36,668 nt of DNA from a virus. The first letter of the stretch is position 1, and the number at the start of each line of letters is the position of its first letter. The DNA is taken from IMG/VR virus record IMGVR_UViG_3300008114_000136, positions 1 through 36,668 of that record; one strand, 5' to 3'. Of this stretch, positions 30,904 through 36,668 are shown piece after piece. The translations under genes were made by a program, and so were the position numbers. Under the pieces are notes generated by a model. The model saw nothing but the letters and a program-made list of their open reading frames with translations, was not told the origin of the DNA and made no database searches.

Positions 30904-31356
30904 TCAAGTTTGAGTGACTGCCGCCACCAGATACCATTTTATCCCGAATCCATCAAAGATGAACCCGAGGTGTGTTCGTTTTCCAGCCGTAGTAGATGTG
31001 GGGAGAGGAATTCCTCCTGCGGCATAAGCAGTTCCCCAGGACAAAGATCGAGCGGATCCGTTGTCGAGTATGCGAATGATCAATCGCTGCCCGTTAACCG
31101 GGGTTCCGGTTGGATTTGCAAAGGAAACTGCGGATGCCAATGCATCAATGCTGATGAAATCGAACTGATCAATATCGGGCGCGACGGTAGTGGCGGTAGT
31201 GATGGAACTGATTCGCAGGCCGCCCGCTGGCCCTTGAGGTCCAGTGGTGACCACTTGAACGGTAGATGGCTGCGCCGACGATTGAACGACAACCTGGTTT
31301 TCAGTGGTCGTTACGGAAACCGTTGCGACGGTTTGCGAAACCGTCACTGAACTCAT
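30904..31356 (-). CDS. accessory virion protein with a short collagen-like GPQGPAG motif
   Basis: A 150-residue protein beginning with Val/Thr-rich repeats (VTVSQTVATVSVTTTENQ), then a single GPQGPAG triplet run at residues of about 39-45, then a beta-rich C-terminus (GGLRISSITTATTVAP...). GXY triplets in phage fibres form short triple-helical joints. The start at 31356 overlaps the previous stop as ATGA. Probably a trimeric fibre or decoration protein. Confidence 0.72.
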   Translation of the reverse strand: MSSVTVSQTVATVSVTTTENQVVVQSSAQPSTVQVVTTGPQGPAGGLRISSITTATTVAPDIDQFDFISIDALASAVSFANPTGTPVNGQRLIIRILDNGSARSLSWGTAYAAGGIPLPTSTTAGKRTHLGFIFDGFGIKWYLVAAVTQT

Positions 31357-31688
31357 GTGGTATATCCGAGCGCCAGCGTTGCCGCGCCGCGCAGCCAGTA
31401 ATCCCGAGTTCCGTCTGGATTGGTAACCAGCAGATCCCACACGCCTGACGCGCCCAGCAGAGCGGTAACCGTATATGCCAGACTGAGTTTGAACTGCCCG
31501 TTGGGACGATCAACCCATGTGACAGTGAAGTCGGAAAGTTTTCTGCCCTTGCCTTCTGTCCACAGCTCCGCGTCTACCGTGTAGGAGTTCATGTTCAGAT
31601 TCACACCAGCGGAATCTTTGAACTGAAACTGCATGGAGAACGTCGCGTTTTGCGGAAGCTCAATATCGAGGCTGGCAGGAGTGATCAT
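31353..31688 (-). CDS. Ig-like accessory virion protein (BppU-N-like)
   Basis: A 111-residue all-beta protein (FSMQFQFKDSAGVNLNMNSYT, GVWDLLVTNPDGTRDYWLRG) resembling the N-terminal beta-sandwich of baseplate upper proteins (BppU type), which attach fibres to the virion. The DYWLRG end motif is frequent in such domains. The start at 31688 overlaps the FII-like stop as ATGA. It may anchor the following collagen-like and lectin-like proteins. Confidence 0.7.
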   Translation of the reverse strand: MITPASLDIELPQNATFSMQFQFKDSAGVNLNMNSYTVDAELWTEGKGRKLSDFTVTWVDRPNGQFKLSLAYTVTALLGASGVWDLLVTNPDGTRDYWLRGAATLALGYTT

Positions 31689-31963
31689 GTCTTGCTTACC
31701 AGTAGTTCGCAAAACAGACCATCGTCAATCATGCGGGCGTCGCGCACTGCATACGCAAGTCCACTGATCGTGAGCGCATCACCGTAGACAGGCATTCCCG
31801 CGCTCGGTGTTTTGATCGTGAGAATGTAGTTGTTCGTCAAAACCATTCCCTCCGCGACAACATTCGTTGGCGCATCAAAAATGCCTTTGACGGTCAACCC
31901 ACCGACAACAGCAGTGACACCAAAATCAGACAGGAACTGGTCGAGATCATTCAGCCCCAGCAT
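31685..31963 (-). CDS. head-tail joining protein, FII-like
   Basis: A 92-residue beta protein (TVKGIFDAPTNVVAEGM, LTIKTPSAGMPVYGDALTISG, YAVRDARMIDDGLFCELLV) matching the gpFII/Gifsy-2 head-tail connector pattern. It sits at the neck and joins tail to filled head. It follows the small FI-like gene and overlaps it by 17 bases. Family assignment is moderate. Confidence 0.72.
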   Translation of the reverse strand: MLGLNDLDQFLSDFGVTAVVGGLTVKGIFDAPTNVVAEGMVLTNNYILTIKTPSAGMPVYGDALTISGLAYAVRDARMIDDGLFCELLVSKT

Positions 31964-32120
31964 CTGCTGACTTCCGCTTTTTTGCAGGAGGTGGAACGGT
32001 TTCGATCATATGTGCGACCGCCGCGGCCTGCACATCATCCAGATCGATAACATCACCAGGCATGTGAATGACATCGCCAATTTTCGGATAGAAGTGTTCG
32101 CGGACGCGAAACTGCGCCAT
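31947..32120 (-). CDS. small FI-like/DUF7210-type protein (57 aa)
   Basis: A 57-residue protein (MAQFRVREHFYPKIGDVIHM ...) with a basic C-terminal tail (PPPAKKRKS). The KxGDVIxxPGDVIDLDD stretch resembles small proteins placed directly after the capsid gene in many phages. GAGGGGG lies about seven bases before the ATG at 32120, and the gene follows the terminator at 32132-32167. Role unknown; possibly a head-packaging accessory. Confidence 0.75.
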   Translation of the reverse strand: MAQFRVREHFYPKIGDVIHMPGDVIDLDDVQAAAVAHMIETVPPPAKKRKSADAGAE

Positions 32121-32131
32121 AAGGCCCCCTC

Positions 32132-32167
32132 AAAAGAAAAGGCGGCGCGGATGTTACTCCGCGCCGC
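32132..32167 (-). terminator. Rho-independent terminator directly behind the capsid gene
   Basis: On the minus strand the stem is GCGGCGCGGA (32167-32158 side) and TCCGCGCCGC, with a six-base loop, followed by CTTTTCTTTT. The stem is ten base pairs. It lies seven bases beyond the capsid stop, in the middle of the late operon. Confidence 0.88.
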
Positions 32168-32173
32168 TGATCA

Positions 32174-33931
32174 TCAGGTCGCGAGGATGTCGGTGATCGC
32201 TGCAAACGATTCGGGATGCCGAACTGCGATATCGCAGGTCTGCATGGCGCGAATGTCCACCGAGCCAGCGGTGTAGCCAGAACCGTAGGGGTTTGGCAGG
32301 ATTTCAAGACCGCCCCACATCCCAATGACCAACTGGCTGAAGTCGCCATAGAGCAACGCGGAGCAAACGGCGCCAGAAGTTCCCTTGACCAGGTTCGACG
32401 GCACCTGGTTACTGCGCGCACAGGGGAAACCGTTAAGGTTTCCAGCAGTGCCAAGCGTGCCATTGAAGCGGTCAGTGGTCCAAATGTAGTCGGCCTGAGC
32501 CGACTTCAGTTGTTTGAGGGCCGCGATGACTTTGGCGTTGGTCAGGTAATACATGTTGCCGCTCAAGGCGTTGGCAACATCCACTGCGCGCTCCAGCAGG
32601 AAAATTTGATCCAAGCCGGTGGTGCCGCTGGTCGCTGCGTTCACCAGTGCAGCACCGTTGGCACCCATTGCTACGGAGCCAATGCCGCTGGTGTTCAGAA
32701 TGCCACGCGGCTGGCCGGAAGCGCCGCTGCCGCTGATAGCAGCAGAATCGATTCCGAGAGCCATCACGCGCGCGAGGTCGTTACGCACGATGGTTTCGAC
32801 GACCAAGCCCGACAGCATCGTCGGACCCATCTGCATGATCATCGCCCGGTTGCGGAGAACCTCAATGAACGATGCCGCAAGCAGATCGGTGGCAACGGTA
32901 GCGCCGCCAGTGCCCGTGGCGCCAACCGCGTAACTTGCGCGCGTGTCCATACGCAGGTTCAGAGGCATGAAAAAGCCGTTCGTATCGCGACCGCTTTTCT
33001 GCGCCAGCGACCGCGAAACTTCCTGTTCCAGGCCAGCCTTGCTCCAATCGCCAGAACATGCGGCGTTGATTGCGCGCACGATGGAGTAGCGTTGTGCTTC
33101 GGAATCCGACATGTCAACAGTGCCGCTCTGAACGCCACCGCTCACCGGAACCTGTTTGGCCCCAGCAATTTCCAGAAAAGCTGCGCGGGCTTCCTCAAGC
33201 GAGCGATTGCCATCGATCAGGGAGGTCGCGAGATCGTCGCGTTGAAACTTGTCACCGAGAGCGCGGATCGAGGTGATGCGCGTGCGCTCGGCAGCGACTG
33301 CTTCGGCGCGCACCGCCGAAACGTCAACGGCAGGGGCCGGAACAGGTGCGTCGGACATGGTTTTTTCCTCAGAAATGGAAGGAGAAAGAGAACGTACAAC
33401 AACTTCGCGAGGATCCTGCGAGTCATCTCTGCCGATCCCAATGGTGGGGTCTGCCGGGATGCTGACACAGGACACTTCCATGGGAACCCACCTCGTTGCG
33501 GTGTAGGTTGGGACTCCCGAACGCTTTTCCTCGACCATGTCGAGAATGCGGTATCCAAAACTGACGTTGCGGATGATTCCCGCGCGAACGTCACTCAGAA
33601 TTTCTTGCGCTTTCTGCGATGTGCCAAATCGCACCGTCGCATAGCCGCGCTTGTCGCCGCCAATGCGCGCGTTTTCCACAACCCCGATGATTTGATTGGG
33701 ATCGTGATTCCACAACAGTGGAGCCGCGTCATTCAGCCTGCTGAGATCGGCGGCGCCTGCATCGTGAGACAGAACTTCATTTCCAAACCACCGCTCAACC
33801 GCAGTTTCGCTCGAAAACGAAAACTCCATCCGCGTATCGTCATCCACAGAAAGTTCTGCGGAAACCGCACGCTTCATCACTGGCAATGTCAATCTGGTCT
33901 GATCCATGTGGCGAATATCTCTTTTTTTCAC
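32174..33931 (-). CDS. HK97-type prohead protease fused to major capsid protein
   Basis: A 585-residue fusion. The N-terminal ~200 residues form the S78/HK97 gp4-type maturation protease with predicted triad H76 (LLWNHDP), S124 (NVSFGYR) and E152 (PMEVSCVSIPAD). A helical linker with scaffold-like heptads (about 200-280, AAERTRITSIRALGDKF) leads to the HK97-fold capsid protein (about 310-585, ending VDIRAMQTCDIAVRHPESFAAI). The protease should release the linker and capsid by self-cleavage. The start is GTG at 33931, directly after the portal stop; ATG at 33907 is the alternative. Confidence 0.93.
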   Translation of the reverse strand: MKKRDIRHMDQTRLTLPVMKRAVSAELSVDDDTRMEFSFSSETAVERWFGNEVLSHDAGAADLSRLNDAAPLLWNHDPNQIIGVVENARIGGDKRGYATVRFGTSQKAQEILSDVRAGIIRNVSFGYRILDMVEEKRSGVPTYTATRWVPMEVSCVSIPADPTIGIGRDDSQDPREVVVRSLSPSISEEKTMSDAPVPAPAVDVSAVRAEAVAAERTRITSIRALGDKFQRDDLATSLIDGNRSLEEARAAFLEIAGAKQVPVSGGVQSGTVDMSDSEAQRYSIVRAINAACSGDWSKAGLEQEVSRSLAQKSGRDTNGFFMPLNLRMDTRASYAVGATGTGGATVATDLLAASFIEVLRNRAMIMQMGPTMLSGLVVETIVRNDLARVMALGIDSAAISGSGASGQPRGILNTSGIGSVAMGANGAALVNAATSGTTGLDQIFLLERAVDVANALSGNMYYLTNAKVIAALKQLKSAQADYIWTTDRFNGTLGTAGNLNGFPCARSNQVPSNLVKGTSGAVCSALLYGDFSQLVIGMWGGLEILPNPYGSGYTAGSVDIRAMQTCDIAVRHPESFAAITDILAT

Positions 33932-35491
33932 TCAGGAGGCAACATCGCTTTCTGTTTCAGTCGAACCATTTTCCGCTTCCATTGCGTCATCTGGCGCGTC
34001 AGGAGAATCCTCAATTGGTGCGGGTTGCGCTTTTCCTGCGTTGTCCACAACCTCTGGATCGGTATCAAAAATCAATTCCAGCTCGTCGCACAACTCAACC
34101 TCGCGAGCGCGGGTTTCAAGCAATTCCTCAAGGTCACCACCGTTCTGCATAACGACATCACGCAGAGTCATAAAGCCTGCTCGTACAGCAGTCTTGTAGG
34201 CATTGATTTCCTTGTTTGGATCGACCCAAGCCCATCCGCGCGGAATCCACCGGACATCCTCGTAGCGATGCCGATCCAGTTCATAACCAGGAAGTGACAG
34301 CGTGTTCGACATGACTGCCATTTCGAGCCAGGCCTCAAACACTCGCTGATGAAATGACTCAATCATCCACGATTGAAGCGTGCGCCATGTGTCACGATCA
34401 TCCAGCAGAGCAAGCCTGCTGCTGGAGTAGTTGGATTGCGAGTAATCCTTCGACAGCGTCTCGTAAGACACGCCGACGCCCGCGCTCACGCCTCGCAGCA
34501 TGTAGCGCATGAAGGGATCGAGCAGTCCTGACGGTCGGGTCGGCGCAAACGGTACGAAACGCTCCCCTGGCGCAAGTGTCCGAATCTGTCCCGGCTCAAA
34601 ACTGCTGACCCGCTCACCGTTGACGATTTCCTCGCCCTCAAACTGCGGATCCGGAGTCTCAAGAAAGCCCATCTGACACGCGGATGCGCGAGCCGCGATG
34701 ACCTCGGCTTCCTCAAATCCCGTCATGTGACGCAGTCGGATCAACGCGCTTGCGAACCATGGCACCCCGCGCGTCTGGTCTGGTCTGTCCGTTCTGAACA
34801 GATGGATGACCTCTGCGGCTGGAACGCGAATCCGCGCCTGAGTAGCGGCTCTCCCACTGGTTGCTAAATCTCCTGGGTGCAGCTTCCAGAAGTGGTACGC
34901 GACAGGACGCTGCCATTCATCGACTTCAACGCCCATGCGGATAGTGTTGCCGGTGATGATGTCGCTGCCATTGAAGTTCTCATCAAGGTAGTCAGCCTCA
35001 ATGACCTCAAGTGAAAGCGGAATCGGTGATCGACCAAACGGTCTGCGGATCATCCGAACGAAAACTTCACCCGATTCGGCAGCAGAACGCACCAGAAGGC
35101 GCTCAATCTCCGAGAAGCACAGCTTGCCAGCAGTGTGGCAGCTATCTGCTCGACCCCAACGATTCCAGGCAGTCTCAATCGACTGATTGAGTGCGCTGTC
35201 GAGCTTTCCAGCCCCGCGCCCTCGGACCCGCGATACCTGAGACTGAACGCGAACACCCTGTCCGATCACGTTATTCTGGATCGCTCGCAGCGCGTTCGAC
35301 ACGTAATCGTTGTTGCGTGCGAGATCCCTGACGCGGTTTCGCAGCGTCTGAATCGCCATGCGCGACTCTGAATCCTGCGAGGTGCTGCTCGCGATCCAAT
35401 CGGACATAGTCCGACCCCAGGCCGCGCCAGCATAGGCTCGCTTAGGGTTCGCCGCAGGGCTTTTCTTGGAAAACGGCCAATACCATGCCAT
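33932..35491 (-). CDS. B: portal protein, lambda B-type
   Basis: A 519-residue portal of the lambda gpB/PF05136 family, close to lambda B in length. Conserved segments include RDLARNNDYVSNALRAIQNN, LEVIEADYLDENF, HLFRTDRPDQTRGVPWFASAL and GVSYETLSKDYSQSNYSS. It forms the dodecameric ring through which DNA is packaged and to which the neck binds. It lies between the joining-protein candidate and the protease-capsid fusion; the start overlaps the upstream stop as TGATG. Confidence 0.95.
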   Translation of the reverse strand: MAWYWPFSKKSPAANPKRAYAGAAWGRTMSDWIASSTSQDSESRMAIQTLRNRVRDLARNNDYVSNALRAIQNNVIGQGVRVQSQVSRVRGRGAGKLDSALNQSIETAWNRWGRADSCHTAGKLCFSEIERLLVRSAAESGEVFVRMIRRPFGRSPIPLSLEVIEADYLDENFNGSDIITGNTIRMGVEVDEWQRPVAYHFWKLHPGDLATSGRAATQARIRVPAAEVIHLFRTDRPDQTRGVPWFASALIRLRHMTGFEEAEVIAARASACQMGFLETPDPQFEGEEIVNGERVSSFEPGQIRTLAPGERFVPFAPTRPSGLLDPFMRYMLRGVSAGVGVSYETLSKDYSQSNYSSSRLALLDDRDTWRTLQSWMIESFHQRVFEAWLEMAVMSNTLSLPGYELDRHRYEDVRWIPRGWAWVDPNKEINAYKTAVRAGFMTLRDVVMQNGGDLEELLETRAREVELCDELELIFDTDPEVVDNAGKAQPAPIEDSPDAPDDAMEAENGSTETESDVAS

Positions 35492-36057
35492 CAGCGGAAT
35501 CTCACGTACATTTGTCGAGGATCCCCAAGACCGTTCGCGATGTTCTGCGCGGCCTTTTCCATGTAAACCTGACGCTTCAATGAGGACTCAAGCGTCAACA
35601 GCGCGGCCATGTCTTCTTTACGCAGCCTGCGCGTGCCAATGGTGTATTCGATTGCCGTTCCACCGGAAATGCGCGCTGAAATTTCCGCCTGCACCGCAGC
35701 CAGATCGATTTCAGTCTGAGTTCTGCCGTCAAATCCGGCGACCGCTGTCGCAAGGTTTTTGACGATGCGGAGACTTCCGCTGCCAATCGTAATGACTTGG
35801 GTGGCCTTGGTAACGGTTGCCTGCCAGAAGTAGTTCGCGCTTTGCGAGTCATTCATGGCTGCGGTCTGAGCCGCACTGAGCGTCGTTTCCCAGCCACTGC
35901 TGTAGGCAGTTGAGACAACGCTCAGGGTGGTCGGGCCGCCGAAATAATAGGTCAACGTCCAATCAGCAGACGATATGGCATTCCCCAGATTGTCCTGGGT
36001 TGAGATGTCACGCCATGTGACTGAGTTGCCTTGAACGATTTCGGCAGGGATTTCCAA
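35491..36057 (-). CDS. head-tail joining candidate (gpW position)
   Basis: A protein of about 188 residues between terminase and portal, the position of gpW in lambda. An Ig-like N-terminal part (PAEIVQGNSVTWRDIS, SADWTLTYYFGG) is joined to a helical C-terminus (IDLAAVQAEISARISGGT ... LESSLKRQVYMEKAAQNI). The start is doubtful: I favour TTG at 36057, four bases past the terminase stop with GGTGA upstream, giving MEIPAEIVQG; GTG at 36132 or 36108 would overlap terminase. Possibly gpW-like in its C-terminal half only. Confidence 0.62.
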   Translation of the reverse strand: MEIPAEIVQGNSVTWRDISTQDNLGNAISSADWTLTYYFGGPTTLSVVSTAYSSGWETTLSAAQTAAMNDSQSANYFWQATVTKATQVITIGSGSLRIVKNLATAVAGFDGRTQTEIDLAAVQAEISARISGGTAIEYTIGTRRLRKEDMAALLTLESSLKRQVYMEKAAQNIANGLGDPRQMYVRFR

Positions 36058-36061
36058 ATTT

Positions 36062-36668
36062 TCACCAGTTGGTGACAAACGATGATCTCGACTGAACGAT
36101 ACCGGCACGCTTGCTGTTTTGCAACGCCGCACCGGAGGAGGTCAAACGCTTTGGTGTCATTTTATTCTGCATCTGATCCCAAATGGTTTTCCGGTTATAG
36201 CGAAAATAGAGCGACTGCATTGCCGCCAAGGCATAGACAAAACAGTCCAGCGCCTCGTTGCGCGACCCAGATTTCTTCACCCACTCGCGAGTCGCATAGC
36301 CCCTCACATATCGCGTCCGGAGCTTTTCGGAGGTCAACTGATCGAAGTACTCAGTGTTGAGGGCGGCATGGAAGTGAACAAAACCGGCCCCAGGCTCAGT
36401 GAGCTTCAATCGAGAATATATGGTCGCCTTCGCAGTGTCAGTGCCGACAGGCCACACCTCGGCTCCGTTCTTCAGCGTCTGCTGCCGCCAGTTCAAATCC
36501 ACTTTGGTGGGCCTTCCGAGGATCGGCTTGTTTTTGAGAGACACGCCCTTGATAGCCATCACGTTCAAATTCTTATGCTCGCGCGCGAACGCATACACCT
36601 CATGCGTGAAGTGACCACCAGAATCGATACAGGTGGCCGCGATCTGAACGTCCTCGTAGTCCTCATGC
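36062..36668 (-). CDS. A: terminase large subunit, lambda A (GpA) family, C-terminal part
   Basis: Cut by the window edge; 201 C-terminal codons are visible, in an open frame through base 36668. The nuclease domain shows the family motif CIDSGGHFTHEVYAFAREH, where D is the expected metal-binding aspartate, then IKGVSLKNKPILGRP and the C-terminal RNEALDCFVYALAA segment. It is the ATPase/nuclease motor that cuts and packages concatemeric DNA. GTG at 36598 is internal, not the real start. The ATPase half and small subunit lie beyond the edge. Confidence 0.95.
   Translation of the reverse strand, partial: HEDYEDVQIAATCIDSGGHFTHEVYAFAREHKNLNVMAIKGVSLKNKPILGRPTKVDLNWRQQTLKNGAEVWPVGTDTAKATIYSRLKLTEPGAGFVHFHAALNTEYFDQLTSEKLRTRYVRGYATREWVKKSGSRNEALDCFVYALAAMQSLYFRYNRKTIWDQMQNKMTPKRLTSSGAALQNSKRAGIVQSRSSFVTNW

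Noticed and set aside
31328-31344. Perfect ACGGTTT-GCG-AAACCGT palindrome near the start of the GPQGPAG gene
   Set aside because: It is within coding sequence and is explained by repeated Thr-Val codons; no regulatory context.
32216-34297. 693-codon open frame on the plus strand opposite the capsid fusion and the portal end
   Set aside because: It is antisense to two certain structural genes, has no recognisable domain, and its length follows from codon bias of the opposite strand.

Overview
The window is a contiguous piece of a tailed-phage genome (free phage or prophage) of the long-tailed, lambda-like siphovirus type. I see no bacterial housekeeping gene, tRNA, integrase, CI-type repressor or CRISPR array. 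An amidase endolysin with a membrane/coiled-coil lysis gene, and lambda-type tail proteins (J, I, K, L, M, H), point to a Gram-negative, probably proteobacterial host; that is inference. Base composition is moderately GC-rich by eye, with AT-rich patches in the 2.47-2.79 kb gap, the middle of the tape-measure gene and an insertion in the L-type gene. Both edges cut the genome: the left edge lies in an 11-bp tandem repeat and the right edge inside the large terminase gene.

Layout. (1) 44-9297, minus strand: early/replication operon, transcribed right to left. It runs from an SF2 helicase and an SSB-like protein through a VRR-NUC nuclease and a ladder of very small genes, most of them CxxC zinc-ribbon-like and many joined by ATGA overlaps, to an XRE-type regulator and a CHC2/Toprim primase-helicase. 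Then comes a 323-bp gap with 9-bp iteron-like repeats (candidate origin), a small membrane protein, a basic protein of unknown role, a C5 DNA methyltransferase and one more zinc mini-protein. (2) 9298-9414: divergent control region with a dyad. (3) 9415-11355, plus strand: recombination operon (PD-(D/E)XK exonuclease, Sak4-like ATPase, HTH_17 excisionase-like protein) closed by a clear terminator. (4) 11475-36668, minus strand: late operon, transcribed right to left from TerL through a head-tail joining candidate, portal, protease-capsid fusion, a terminator, FI/FII-like joiners, a block of six accessory virion proteins, tail terminator, tail tube, G/GT frameshift chaperones, tape measure, M, an accessory gene, L, K, I, J and fibres to the lysis genes.

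How they work together. The primase-helicase, SF2 helicase, SSB-like protein and nuclease form a replication module; the plus-strand genes supply single-strand recombination. The late genes build a capsid with a self-encoded maturation protease and a non-contractile tail, and finish with lysis. The most unusual points are the iteron-like region, the battery of zinc mini-proteins, a tail-tip L protein whose iron-sulfur cysteine pairs are separated by an inserted module, the 14-repeat Ala/Ser/Thr protein, an EF-hand-like loop in the endolysin, a canonical A AAA AAC frameshift site, and a terminator directly behind the capsid gene.
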